Counted from the first letter of the stretch, positions 15,623 to 23,252 are shown. The stretch is DNA of 25,100 nucleotides from CAZNHL01 sp964572965 (GCA_964572965.1 CAZNHL010000065.1:1-25100), one strand, 5' to 3'. Notes: generated by a model not told the origin, from the letters alone. Numbers and translations: made by a program.

Positions 15623-16960
15623 ATATTTCTCAAGTTTAAGATAAAGTGTTTTTCTGTCAATATTCAGGAGTTGTGCAGCTTTAGATTTATTGTAGCGGCA
15701 TTGTTCCAGCGCTTTTACAATTCTTTCCTTTTCCGATTCCTTTTGAGTTTCTTTTAAATCAAGGGTGTTGGAAACTGTCTTGGTTTCATTTTGCGGGTGA
15801 AGTATTTCTTCAGGAATGGCAGTCAGCGACATTTCTGTGCCGGTAGTTAAAAGTACCCCTCTTTTAATGATATTTTTAAACTCTCTTAAATTACCGGGCC
15901 AGTTATAGTGATTGAAAACTGTCAGTACTTCAGGAGAAAAATCTTCAACGTTTTTGTTTAATTCACTGTTTGCCTGATCAAGAAAATGGTGAGCGAAGTA
16001 ATTGATATCTTGTTCTCTTTCTCTTAAAGCCGGTATTTTAACTTTAAACTCATTAATACGATGGTAAAGGTCTTCTCTGAAAAGGCCTTTTTCAACTTTG
16101 GATTTCAGATCATCATTTGTTGCTACAATAATGCGGACATCAACTGAAGCATCTTTATTACTGCCAACTTTTCTCACTTTGCGTTCCTGAATGGCACGGA
16201 GTAATTGTACCTGTACTTCATAGCTTAAGTTTCCTATTTCGTCCAGGAATAAAGTGCCGCCGTCAGCAGCAGTAAATTGCCCTTCTTTATCATTGAGTGC
16301 ACCTGTGAAAGAGCCTTTAACATGGCCGAACAATTCGCTAGAAGCGAGTTCCTTAGATAGCGTACCGCAATCAACCGCAATAAATGGCGCCGATTTTCTC
16401 ATACTCATAGAATGGATCAGCTGAGCGGCATATTCTTTACCGGTTCCGCTTTCTCCCTGTACTATGATTGACATATTGGTAGGAGCAACAAGCTTAATTT
16501 GCTCATAAAGGCCTTCTGCTACTTTACTTTTACCAATTACATAATTACTGCCGGAAGGTTCTTTAGGGGCCTGAGAGACCGTTTTTGCAGGCTTAACTGC
16601 AGGAGATTTGAAAGTTTGTTCTATTGTGAGCAATAGCTCTTCCGGAATGATAGGTTTAACAATATAATCAAGTGCACCTAGTTTGATCGAGCTGATGGCA
16701 GTTCTCACATCTGAATAGCGGGTCATTAATATTGCCAATGTTTCCAGACAATGGTTTTTGATCCATTCCAAAACATTTAAACCTGTATCATCAGGTAAAC
16801 GAAAGTCTATAATGGCCAGATCAAATTTGGTGGCCTGCATTAACTTATAAGCTTCAGCTGCTTTATGTGCGGCCTCAACTCTATAACCGTTTTTTTCCAA
16901 AAAGTTTTTAAGCAACTTAGAAAAAATCAAATCATCTTCAATTAGTAAAATGTTTTTCAT
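15608..16960 (-). CDS. NtrC-type sigma-54-dependent response regulator
   Basis: A 450-residue activator. The receiver domain has Asp9-Asp10, phosphoacceptor Asp52 (LAIIDFRLPDD) and Lys102 (VKPI). The AAA+ domain has Walker A GESGTGKE (169-176), the sigma-54 contact loop as GSFTGA (216-221, a variant of GAFTGA), Walker B GTLFLDEIG (235-243) and WPGNLREFKN. A Fis-type helix-turn-helix ends the protein (KSKAAQLLNIDRKTLYLKL). It should activate RNA polymerase bound to sigma-54 when phosphorylated. Its likely partner is the convergent hybrid kinase. I found no convincing -24/-12 sigma-54 promoter in the window, so the target genes are unknown. Confidence 0.95.
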   Translation of the reverse strand: MKNILLIEDDLIFSKLLKNFLEKNGYRVEAAHKAAEAYKLMQATKFDLAIIDFRLPDDTGLNVLEWIKNHCLETLAILMTRYSDVRTAISSIKLGALDYIVKPIIPEELLLTIEQTFKSPAVKPAKTVSQAPKEPSGSNYVIGKSKVAEGLYEQIKLVAPTNMSIIVQGESGTGKEYAAQLIHSMSMRKSAPFIAVDCGTLSKELASSELFGHVKGSFTGALNDKEGQFTAADGGTLFLDEIGNLSYEVQVQLLRAIQERKVRKVGSNKDASVDVRIIVATNDDLKSKVEKGLFREDLYHRINEFKVKIPALREREQDINYFAHHFLDQANSELNKNVEDFSPEVLTVFNHYNWPGNLREFKNIIKRGVLLTTGTEMSLTAIPEEILHPQNETKTVSNTLDLKETQKESEKERIVKALEQCRYNKSKAAQLLNIDRKTLYLKLEKYNIEL

Positions 16961-17014
16961 TGCCTATTTTATAAATCGTTTGCTGCTAAAATGACTACTA
17001 ATATAATATAAAAA

Positions 17015-17039
17015 ATGGAGGTATTTAAAATACCTCCAT
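17015..17039 (-). terminator. Palindromic hairpin upstream of the NtrC-type gene
   Basis: Two perfect 12-base arms (ATGGAGGTATTT and its complement) around one A. On the minus strand it is followed by TTTTT and an AT-rich stretch, as in an intrinsic terminator. It lies well before the regulator gene, so it would end a transcript arising from the spacer or read-through from the lipoprotein gene. Confidence 0.6.
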
Positions 17040-17274
17040 CATATCAAAAAATAAGGGATACTATCAGCTAAAAACGGTTTTGCCTTGCACGAATAAGGAA
17101 CGAGGCATTGTTATCTCTGCTTGCAGCATATTTTTATATCAATAGTTGTTAGTTAAGTTCAATAAGGCGATGATTATGCCAGAAATACGTTTTTATATAA
17201 GTAGTTAATAATGAGTTGCAGATGCAGTTCTTTATTAAGAATAAAGGTTTTTGTTGGGGAAGTATTCTACAAAC

Positions 17275-17314
17275 TGAGGATTGTAATGGGGATTATACCC
17301 CATTACAGCCCTCA
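17275..17314 (-). terminator. Hairpin after the beta-helix-like lipoprotein gene
   Basis: An inner 10-bp perfect stem (TGTAATGGGG with CCCCATTACA, loop ATTATA) is extended by an outer TGAGG/CCTCA stem. It starts about 20 bases behind the lipoprotein stop. No strong T run follows, so it may be a terminator or a 3'-end stabiliser. Confidence 0.5.
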
Positions 17315-17335
17315 ATATTATTGTTTATGAATGAT

Positions 17336-18103
17336 TTAAAAGCCTGTTGCTGTACTTTTCGGAGAACAGTTTTGATCAGCATATTGATACAGTAAGCTGT
17401 TATCCGGCAATTGATAAATTGTTTTAAGGTTTGGTTTTGCATTAAGTGCTGTGGCGGTCACTTCATTTAGCTTGATTCCGGAAGCACCCAGATCATTGTT
17501 ATAAGTAAACAATACCGGTCCGCACACACTCGTACCACCTGCGCGGTTTAAGTAAATACTATTGCCATAAAAATAGAAAACAGAATAAACATTACCGTTT
17601 TTAGTAACATCATTCACTAGGCCTGTAATTGCGCCAAGAATGCGCAAATCATTAACCGTTACTCTGCTATTTTGCAGATAGGTAGTTGTGCCACCTCCAA
17701 TTGTATATAGATTACTGATTGTGACATTGCCTCCATTAAAGAAAGCATCGCCTGTTTGTGTGATATTAGTTGCAGTGAGTGCACCATTAACTTGCAGTTT
17801 GGCTCCGCCGCCAATGGTTACCGTACCTTTTACCCGCACATTAGCTCCCGGATCAATCACAACTTTTCCGGATATGCTCAGGTCATCCATTACCACATTG
17901 CCTCTGATTACCCAGGTAGTTGTGCTTCTGTTTACAAGAAGACCCTGATTGTCAAGATTAGCGTTGTCGATGATTGCTGTTCCGCCGTCGGGAACATTGG
18001 TGTAATAATAGGCAGGAGGGGGATTGTTCTTTCTATTACTGCACGACGAGATTGTTGCACCAGCTACTATAGCCAATGCAATCATAATTTTTGTAGATTT
18101 CAT
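17336..18103 (-). CDS. Lipoprotein with a beta-helix-like repeat region
   Basis: A 255-residue protein I do not recognise by name. The start at 18103 is chosen because AAGGAAAG lies about eight bases upstream and it leaves a clean lipoprotein signal (MKSTKIMIALAIVAGATISS before Cys21, lipobox ISSC). An upstream in-frame ATG at 18133 would add ten residues. A proline- and tyrosine-rich linker (NPPPAYYYTN) follows. About residues 50-150 alternate short strands and glycines, for example DLSISGKVVIDPGANVRVKG and TVTIGGGAKLQV, as in right-handed parallel beta-helices or bactofilin-like folds. The C-terminal part is different and carries two further cysteines (SVCGP and QNCSP) that could pair. It is probably on the outer membrane or in the periplasm. 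Confidence 0.65.
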   Translation of the reverse strand: MKSTKIMIALAIVAGATISSCSNRKNNPPPAYYYTNVPDGGTAIIDNANLDNQGLLVNRSTTTWVIRGNVVMDDLSISGKVVIDPGANVRVKGTVTIGGGAKLQVNGALTATNITQTGDAFFNGGNVTISNLYTIGGGTTTYLQNSRVTVNDLRILGAITGLVNDVTKNGNVYSVFYFYGNSIYLNRAGGTSVCGPVLFTYNNDLGASGIKLNEVTATALNAKPNLKTIYQLPDNSLLYQYADQNCSPKSTATGF

Positions 18104-18171
18104 AAGTAAACTTTCCTTGTTTATTTGTATCAAATTTAGATAAAATTTAACAAATCAAATATGTCTTATGG

Positions 18172-18741
18172 TTAAAAACGTGTGCCAAATAAGAATTTTT
18201 TCTTCCAGTAGTAAGGATCCTGAATGCTTGAAATGATTACGCCATAATCATTTGAAGCATGTATAAATTTGTCATTCCCTAAATAAACACCTGAATGTGT
18301 GATTACGCGGCCGGTAGCATAAGAATGACAAAAGAAAACGAGGTCTCCTTTTTGGAGTTCATCCATATGAGGAATAATTTTCCCGTAGCGGGCCTGTTCC
18401 TGTGCAGAATGGGGTAAGTAAATGCCATATTTCTTGTGAGAAACCATTACCAGGCCGGAACAATCAATACCCGATTTACCGGATCCTCGCATTTTATGCT
18501 TTGTGCCCATAAATGTTTTAGCATAAGCGATTACTTTATCCGCATCATATTCCAATGTGTCAACTTCTTTCTCAATTCCTGCATTTCTGAAAGCTTCAAG
18601 CTGTTTCCGCAATGTCCTTTCTTTGATATGCTCAAGTACTTCATTAAACCGGTCATCTTTTGTAGCACTGCTGAATAAGATGATAGTGCTGAGCAGTAGA
18701 CTGGCCTTTATCAAAAACTTAAGAGAGAATATATTCTGCAT
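18172..18741 (-). CDS. NlpC/P60-family peptidoglycan hydrolase
   Basis: A 189-residue secreted cysteine peptidase. The start at 18741 gives a normal signal peptide (MQNIFSLKFLIKASLLLSTI, then ILFSSA); a longer in-frame start at 18819 would place 26 non-signal residues before it. A helical linker precedes the NlpC/P60 domain. The catalytic triad is visible: the Cys of GIDCSGLV, the His of VITHSGVYLG and the His of FIHASNDYG. Enzymes of this type cut the D-Glu to diamino-acid bond in peptide stems of peptidoglycan. The domain ends near the C-terminus (KKFLFGTRF). The flanking genes are lipoproteins on the same strand, consistent with an envelope cluster. Confidence 0.9.
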   Translation of the reverse strand: MQNIFSLKFLIKASLLLSTIILFSSATKDDRFNEVLEHIKERTLRKQLEAFRNAGIEKEVDTLEYDADKVIAYAKTFMGTKHKMRGSGKSGIDCSGLVMVSHKKYGIYLPHSAQEQARYGKIIPHMDELQKGDLVFFCHSYATGRVITHSGVYLGNDKFIHASNDYGVIISSIQDPYYWKKKFLFGTRF

Positions 18742-18865
18742 AGAAAAGTATATAAATCTTATAGACGTGGTTTTGGAGACAATATGCTTCAAAATTAACG
18801 CTTTTAATAAAAAAGACATTCATTTATATACAATTTGCAGAGGAGCGGCAAGAATTTAGGCAATA

Positions 18866-18898
18866 AAAAAGCCTTCTGCTTTATACAGAAGGCTTTTT
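18866..18898. terminator. Terminator behind the 45-aa lipoprotein gene
   Basis: A perfect 13-bp stem (AAAAAGCCTTCTG and its complement) with a 7-base loop. On the minus strand a run of six T follows, right after the small lipoprotein stop; the plus strand also has a T-rich tail, so it could act both ways. Confidence 0.8.
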
Positions 18899-18918
18899 CT
18901 TATACAGAAGCCTTTTTC
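18881..18918. repeat. 19-base tandem duplication at the lipoprotein 3' end
   Basis: Two adjacent 19-base copies (18881-18899 and 18900-18918) read TTATACAGAAG, then G or C, then CTTTTTC, and differ at that single base. The left copy is the arm of the terminator. The right copy encodes the last codons and stop of the 45-aa lipoprotein. Confidence 0.8.
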
Positions 18919-19037
18919 TTGGCTTTAGCTGTCGGTGTGTGTGGTTGCCAGGGCTGTCTGGTTTGTGCACAGGCTGTAACAACCATATACGTCAATAACA
19001 TCAATGCAAGTGTTTTTAAAGTCAATGCCTTTCTCAT
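18900..19037 (-). CDS. Very small lipoprotein (45 aa)
   Basis: A short gene with strong local evidence. The ATG at 19037 is preceded three bases upstream by GGAGGT, one of the best Shine-Dalgarno sites in the window. The product starts with a lipoprotein signal (MRKALTLKTLALMLLTYMVV, then TA before Cys23; lipobox VTAC). The mature part is only 23 residues: Pro-, Gln- and Thr-rich (TRQPWQPHTPT), then a lysine-rich tail (AKAKKKAS). A perfect terminator follows the stop directly. The function is unknown; the basic tail might contact peptidoglycan or lipopolysaccharide, which is only a guess. It lies between the NlpC/P60 and YchJ-family genes on the same strand. An overlapping plus-strand ORF is its shadow. 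Confidence 0.75.
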   Translation of the reverse strand: MRKALTLKTLALMLLTYMVVTACAQTRQPWQPHTPTAKAKKKASV

Positions 19038-19170
19038 GCTACCTCCTTTTATAAGTTCTCAATAAGACTATCAAAATACTCTTACTTGTACGTAAATTAT
19101 AAATAAGGTTGTCTTTTTATAGGTAAAATGTTATAAAATTTAGTGAAATATTTATAAGGAGATCGTGGAA

Positions 19171-19659
19171 CTAGCTGCAGCATTTTTTGTATTTCAAACC
19201 GCTGCCGCATGGGCAAGGGTCATTTCTACCCGTTTTCCCTTCTTCAACAATTGTTTTAGGGTTCATACTGCCTTTAAAATAAAACCATTGATCGTTTTCT
19301 TTTAAAAAGACGGAATTTTCATGGTGTATTTGCGGTAGCCCGCTTTTGTCTGAGAAATAAGCTTTGAATTCCACTTCGCCGCGTTCGTGCTTTTCTCCGC
19401 CAAGTGTAGTGCTAATAATTTCTAATCCCTGCCATTTGTTTTCTTTAGCCCATTCTTCAATAGAAGCGGCCGAGGTGTTTTTTCTCAGCGTAGGGTGGCT
19501 GGAACTGATAAGATAGTCTGTAGCTGCTGTGACATAAGCCGAATAGCGTGAGCGCATTAATGCCGAAGCAGTAGGTGCTTTTCTTTCTCCTTTAATAATT
19601 GGTTCGCAACAGTCACTAAAAGCTTTATTAGAACCACAATAGCATACTTTTTCAATCAT
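19171..19659 (-). CDS. YchJ-family protein with two SEC-C motifs
   Basis: A 162-residue protein of the YchJ/UPF0225 type. It has a cysteine cluster at each end: CYCGSNKAFSDCC (6-18) at the N-terminus and the classical SEC-C zinc motif RNDPCPCGSGLKYKKCC at the C-terminus. Between them is an NTF2-like middle part with the typical ASALMRSRYSAYVTAATDYL and HPTLR segments. The role of the family is not established; SEC-C motifs bind zinc. The ATG at 19659 puts the first cysteine at residue 6, as in relatives. It stands alone, divergent from the next gene. Confidence 0.92.
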   Translation of the reverse strand: MIEKVCYCGSNKAFSDCCEPIIKGERKAPTASALMRSRYSAYVTAATDYLISSSHPTLRKNTSAASIEEWAKENKWQGLEIISTTLGGEKHERGEVEFKAYFSDKSGLPQIHHENSVFLKENDQWFYFKGSMNPKTIVEEGKTGRNDPCPCGSGLKYKKCCS

Positions 19660-19763
19660 AATGCAAGTTCGGGATTTTTTCTTTGATGTTCTAAGGTATC
19701 AAGTATAAACCTTATGCGTAAATTGCAGGCTTTTATGCGATGTTCAAAAAAATAGCCGATGCC

Positions 19764-19797
19764 TTTGGGGCATTCATGCATAAATTTTTATCTTTTG
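19764..19797 (+). promoter_or_regulatory. Putative promoter of the DUF6933-like gene
   Basis: TTTG at 19764-19767, a 21-base spacer, then TATCTTTTG from 19789, one base longer than the TAnnTTTG consensus. It ends 26 bases before the ATG at 19824. Confidence 0.45.
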
Positions 19798-19823
19798 TTG
19801 AATTTGGAATCAAATATTTATAA

Positions 19824-21218
19824 ATGAGTATAATAAGGGCTACCCAAAAACTATTAAAATCATCACGTATTAAACCTCAGCCCGCGCCGGAGATTAATTC
19901 TGCCAAAGAAGAAGTAGGGGTTTGGTTTGCACAATTGGTAAGCAGCTCTTTTCCCGGTAAGTTTTATGTACTTTATGTGCATAAACCTAGTATGATCTGC
20001 ATACTGGTACCCGGTAAAACGATACAGTCTACATTTCAGAATTATAATGTCAGGTTAATGATGCTGCTTAAACGCTTTTCATATCCTGATCCATTCATTG
20101 ACTACATGCTCAAACATACGGTAAATCCTTATGTGGTTTGTAAGACTAATGACAGAAAGTTATTGGCTTATATGAATGGCCTTGTCGTTTATCTGAAAGA
20201 CCGTTTTTATACTTACGATGAATATGATTCTATAGACCTTGATCTTGAAGAAAACCTTTTAATGACATATCCTTATTCGGTAGGAAATAAAAGTAATCAA
20301 CATTATTTTACGTCTGAAGATTATTGGAATAATTTCTTTGCCGAGAAAAACTACTTGTTTGATCGTTACCATGGGGACCCTAAAACAAGTGTAGTAAGGT
20401 TGAGAGATGGTTTTGAAGATTTTACAAAGGAGGAAAAACTGGAATCTGAAAATGCTCTTTTAAAACTGAAATTAGAGACTGAATTCGGGGCAAAGCTGAG
20501 TGATGAAACTTTTGGCGGAAGACGGGCATTAGAGAATCAGTGGCTCAATTACCTGTATAGCTTTGAAAAGTTGCACAAAGATGCTAAAGTGATCTCAATC
20601 CATGAATACATCGGTAAACCTCATGTAAAAGGCGCTGAGGAGCTGACAGAAGTTGAGTTGAGACGTGAACTGAAAAAGTTTATCACAAAGCTAAGCCGTT
20701 ATAGTATTAATGTCGATTTCATTACAGATTACGATGACCTTGTGAAGTATAAGTTTATTACTGAAGAGCTTTTGGCCATGCAGATTGAGGATATCCGTAT
20801 GCCGGGACTTGTTCAGAATTTTATTTACGAAGAATTTCACCCGAATCATGCTTTTGACCTGCGCAATTTCACAGAAGATTTTGTGAATGATTTTATAGAA
20901 CAACAGTTGGAAACACGGTTCTATGAAGGAGAGTTTGCCGGAGTTGTTATCTTGAACGGCAAGGAGCTTACTTTTGAAGAGTTTAAGGATGAAATGAACA
21001 AGATTGTTGAACAATTAAAGCCATCAAAGATCAGAGCTATTACAATTGTTTCGGAAGATTTTGAAGTGTCAGAAGGTATTGGTGAAGCTAAAGTTGTTGG
21101 GAGTTTTGTTTACTCGAGGTCAAAAATTACCGGTAAGCTTTTTACACAGACATTTGAATTAGGTTATAAATATGACCAGGGCTATTGGTTTATCAGCGCT
21201 GTTCAGTTAAATAAATAG
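19824..21218 (+). CDS. Multidomain protein of unknown function with a DUF6933-like N-terminus
   Basis: A 464-residue soluble protein without signal peptide or membrane helix. The first 150 residues (IIRATQKLLKSS, then VGVWFAQLV, YVLYVHKPSMICILVPG and YVVCKTNDRKLLAYMN) resemble, from memory, DUF6933 proteins. A middle region at about 165-350 is rich in acidic and aromatic residues and contains ENQWLNYLYSFEKLH, YKFITEELLAMQIEDIR and FIYEEFHPNH. The last 90 residues (about 375-464, ending YKYDQGYWFISAVQ) look like a small NTF2-like alpha/beta domain. No catalytic motif is obvious. The next gene begins five bases after its stop, so the two are translated as a pair. Domain names are tentative. Confidence 0.6.
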   Translation: MSIIRATQKLLKSSRIKPQPAPEINSAKEEVGVWFAQLVSSSFPGKFYVLYVHKPSMICILVPGKTIQSTFQNYNVRLMMLLKRFSYPDPFIDYMLKHTVNPYVVCKTNDRKLLAYMNGLVVYLKDRFYTYDEYDSIDLDLEENLLMTYPYSVGNKSNQHYFTSEDYWNNFFAEKNYLFDRYHGDPKTSVVRLRDGFEDFTKEEKLESENALLKLKLETEFGAKLSDETFGGRRALENQWLNYLYSFEKLHKDAKVISIHEYIGKPHVKGAEELTEVELRRELKKFITKLSRYSINVDFITDYDDLVKYKFITEELLAMQIEDIRMPGLVQNFIYEEFHPNHAFDLRNFTEDFVNDFIEQQLETRFYEGEFAGVVILNGKELTFEEFKDEMNKIVEQLKPSKIRAITIVSEDFEVSEGIGEAKVVGSFVYSRSKITGKLFTQTFELGYKYDQGYWFISAVQLNK

Positions 21219-21223
21219 GAGAT

Positions 21224-21697
21224 ATGAAAGCAGCATCACTTTCTGAATTGAAAAAAGAGCTCAATACGCTCGATCTTAAAGAAATTGTGGAATTGTGCAT
21301 GCGCCTTACAAAGTACAAAAAGGAGAATAAGGAACTCCTTTCATACCTGCTTTTTGATGCCGGCGATGAAGATAACTATGTAGAAAAAGTAAAGGAACAT
21401 ATCAATGAGCAGTTTGATGAGCTGCCCCGGGGGAATTTATATTTAGCCAATAAAAGCCTGCGCAAAGTCCTTCGCATTACGAATAAATACATCAAATACT
21501 CCGGATCCAAAAAGACTGAAGCAGAGTTGTTGATTTACTTTTGTTTAAAGGTGAAGAAATCCGGCATTCGTATAGCATCCAGTACCGCGCTTTCGAATTT
21601 GTACGAAAGACAATTGGCAAAAATTGAAAAGGCAATAGCAAAGCTTCATGAAGATCTGCAATATGATTATCAGCATGAGCTTGAAAACCTTTTGTAG
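21224..21697 (+). CDS. Small helical protein paired with the upstream gene
   Basis: A 157-residue, largely helical, charged protein I do not recognise. It begins LSELKKELNTLDLKEIVELC, continues with YKKENKELLSYLLFDAGDED and ends with a long amphipathic helix (RQLAKIEKAIAKLHEDL). Lys and Glu dominate, which suggests a protein-binding or coiled-coil role. TAGGAGAT directly before its ATG is a good ribosome site, and it lies five bases behind the DUF6933-like gene, so they probably act together. Similar pairs seem to be common in Bacteroidota, but I cannot confirm that here. No regulatory site is visible between the two genes. Confidence 0.6.
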   Translation: MKAASLSELKKELNTLDLKEIVELCMRLTKYKKENKELLSYLLFDAGDEDNYVEKVKEHINEQFDELPRGNLYLANKSLRKVLRITNKYIKYSGSKKTEAELLIYFCLKVKKSGIRIASSTALSNLYERQLAKIEKAIAKLHEDLQYDYQHELENLL

Positions 21698-21736
21698 CTT
21701 TTTGTGTTTGGTTAAGGAGTTTAGAATGTCTGTTAT

Positions 21737-22447
21737 ATGAGCGTATTAAGAAAAATATTACCGGGAATTTATATCGGCGTAACATTTTTGATATTAGGCT
21801 GCAAATCTTTTTACAGGAAGTATTATACAGATCCGGACGCCTGTTTTTCTGCAGCCAAATGCAGGCCTCCTTACGATGTAATTATAGTTCCAGGGTATCC
21901 GCACAAGCCGGGAAATGTTGATCCTTTGGTAAAATGCCGTGTTTATTGGGCTACCTATCTTTATAAGCAAGGCATCGCCAGGAATATTATTTTTTCAGGT
22001 TCAGCGGTATATACACCCTATGTAGAAAGTGTTGCAATGGCTATGTATGCACAAGGGCTGGGTATACCGGAAGAGAATATATTTGTTGAAACACAAGCTG
22101 AACATAGCACTGAGAATTTGTACTTTTCTTGCAAATTAGCAGAAGAAAAAGGCTTTAAGTCAATTGCATTGGCAACAGATCCGGCTCAATCAAGTTTTCT
22201 TAAAAGCATGCAAAGCAAGTTTGGGATCAATATAGACTATTTGCCTGTAGTATCAGATACCCTTGATACGATGTTTATGATTGATCCTGTGATTGATGAT
22301 GGGAAAGCAAGAGCAGAAAACTTTGTTTCCTTACCTGACCGGGAAGGGTTATATAAACGACTGAAAGGCACCAGGGGGCATAGGATCAAACTTCTCATAA
22401 GGGAAGAGAAAGAAGCACTGGAAAAGTCGCTGAGAAGCAGACAATAA
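21737..22447 (+). CDS. DUF218 (YdcF/SanA-type) lipoprotein
   Basis: A 236-residue protein with a lipoprotein-like start: MSVLRKILPGIYIGVTFLIL, then Gly and Cys22 (lipobox LILGC). The DUF218 core is clear: YDVIIVPGYPHKP (46-58), YLYKQGIARNIIFSGSAVYT, ESVAMAMYAQGLGIPEENIF and ETQAEHSTENLYFSCKL. SanA and YdcF relatives influence envelope permeability and vancomycin resistance in E. coli, but their reaction is not known. The Gly-rich VPGYP loop and the Asn/Glu cluster suggest a nucleotide-like pocket. It follows the previous gene by 39 bases, so it may be the third gene of that operon. The final 40 residues are basic. Confidence 0.85.
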   Translation: MSVLRKILPGIYIGVTFLILGCKSFYRKYYTDPDACFSAAKCRPPYDVIIVPGYPHKPGNVDPLVKCRVYWATYLYKQGIARNIIFSGSAVYTPYVESVAMAMYAQGLGIPEENIFVETQAEHSTENLYFSCKLAEEKGFKSIALATDPAQSSFLKSMQSKFGINIDYLPVVSDTLDTMFMIDPVIDDGKARAENFVSLPDREGLYKRLKGTRGHRIKLLIREEKEALEKSLRSRQ

Positions 22448-22487
22448 GCCTATTTAGTACATTTTGAAAATTTTATATCTACAAATA

Positions 22488-22518
22488 TTTGATTCTGAAT
22501 TCGGATGTTTTACATTTG
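22488..22518 (+). promoter_or_regulatory. Promoter of the TetR-family gene
   Basis: TTTG at 22488-22491, a 19-base spacer, then TACATTTG at 22511-22518 is an exact match to the Bacteroidota promoter consensus. The operator palindrome begins at the next base, over the expected start of transcription. Confidence 0.8.
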
Positions 22519-22533
22519 CTTAACAGTGTTAAG
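22519..22533. promoter_or_regulatory. TetR-type operator, copy 1 (tetR promoter)
   Basis: CTTAACA-G-TGTTAAG is a perfect 7+7 palindrome around one base. It follows the -7 box directly, so bound repressor would block initiation. It is followed by TTATTTA, also present behind copy 2. Confidence 0.75.
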
Positions 22534-22558
22534 TTATTTACGGGGATTAATTTAATAT

Positions 22559-23152
22559 ATGGCAAGCAAGGACAGAATTCAGCGTTTAAAAGAAGAAACC
22601 AGGTGTAATATCCTGGATGCTGCATTCCAGATTGCTAAAACGGAAGGCTGGCAGGCGTTAAGTATGCGCAAAATTGCCGACGTTATTGAATATACTGCTC
22701 CTATCATCTATGAATATTTTGCCAATAAAGAGGCAATTCTCTTCGAATTAACCAAGAAAGGTTATGCTTTGCTTCTAAAAGAGATGGAAGAAGCTAAAAG
22801 TAAACATACACTTCCTGCCGATCAGCTGGAAGCAATGTGGATGGCCTACTGGAATTTTGCTTTTGTAGAACAGGAGCTTTATCAGCTTATGTTTGGCGTT
22901 GAAATGACCTGCTGTGCCATGGAGCAACCTGAATTTGACGGGCCTTCAAACCTGATCTGGGAAGTTATCAAAGAGTTGCTTGATGACAAAAATGCAAGTG
23001 AGGATGTGATATGCCGTAAGTATTATACCTTCTGGTCTGTAGTTCACGGGCTTATCTCTATCAATATTGTGCGCAAAGGGAGGTCGGAGGATATCAATAA
23101 TCAGGTTTTGAGCGATGCGCTGAAAGGGATTATCAAATATATCAACGACTAA
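22559..23152 (+). CDS. TetR-family repressor of the efflux operon
   Basis: A 197-residue regulator. The N-terminal helix-turn-helix is typical: NILDAAFQIAKTEGWQALSM (12-31), RKIADVIEYTAPIIYEYF and NKEAILFELTKKGY. The C-terminal ligand-binding part has aromatic clusters (MWMAYWNFAFVEQELYQLMF) and several cysteines (the CC of TCCAMEQ, later DVICRKY). These fit a pocket for hydrophobic compounds, or possibly a redox-sensitive one. It lies just upstream of an RND adaptor and pump on the same strand. A perfect operator palindrome over its own promoter, repeated upstream of the pump genes, indicates autorepression and control of the pump. The inducer is unknown. Confidence 0.92.
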   Translation: MASKDRIQRLKEETRCNILDAAFQIAKTEGWQALSMRKIADVIEYTAPIIYEYFANKEAILFELTKKGYALLLKEMEEAKSKHTLPADQLEAMWMAYWNFAFVEQELYQLMFGVEMTCCAMEQPEFDGPSNLIWEVIKELLDDKNASEDVICRKYYTFWSVVHGLISINIVRKGRSEDINNQVLSDALKGIIKYIND

Positions 23153-23167
23153 TTTTTTTACCGTTTA

Positions 23168-23190
23168 CTTAACACTGATAAATTATTTAA
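23168..23190. promoter_or_regulatory. TetR-type operator, copy 2
   Basis: CTTAACACTGATAA followed by ATTATTTAA is a near copy of the site at 22519. The preceding bases (TTTACCGTTTA) also resemble the tetR promoter region (TTTTACATTTG). It lies 15 bases after the tetR stop and well ahead of the terminator at 23253. A weaker TTTAA/TTAAA palindrome follows at 23185-23201. Confidence 0.55.
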
Positions 23191-23252
23191 CTCTATTAAA
23201 TATTAGTCACAATGGGCAAGTTATAGCAACGCTTTTCATGTAAAAGCATCGG

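Larger units (their letters stand above)
16961..17335. other. 375-base spacer with two hairpins
   Basis: The spacer lies between the beta-helix-like lipoprotein gene and the NtrC-type gene, both on the minus strand. It holds a perfect palindrome at 17015-17039 and a hairpin at 17275-17314. Between them is a minus-strand 21-codon ORF (17065-17129, reading MLQAEITMPRSLFVQGKTVF with one more residue) that I cannot support as a gene. No tRNA is visible. Confidence 0.5.

Noticed and set aside
18835..19065. Plus-strand 76-codon ORF
   Set aside because: It runs through the perfect terminator hairpin and is antisense to the 45-aa lipoprotein gene, which has GGAGGT and a lipobox. The minus strand is the better call.
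16961..19170. Sigma-54 promoter for the NtrC-type regulator
   Set aside because: I looked for TGGCA-N6-TTGC-like sites in the spacers near the regulator and found no convincing match.
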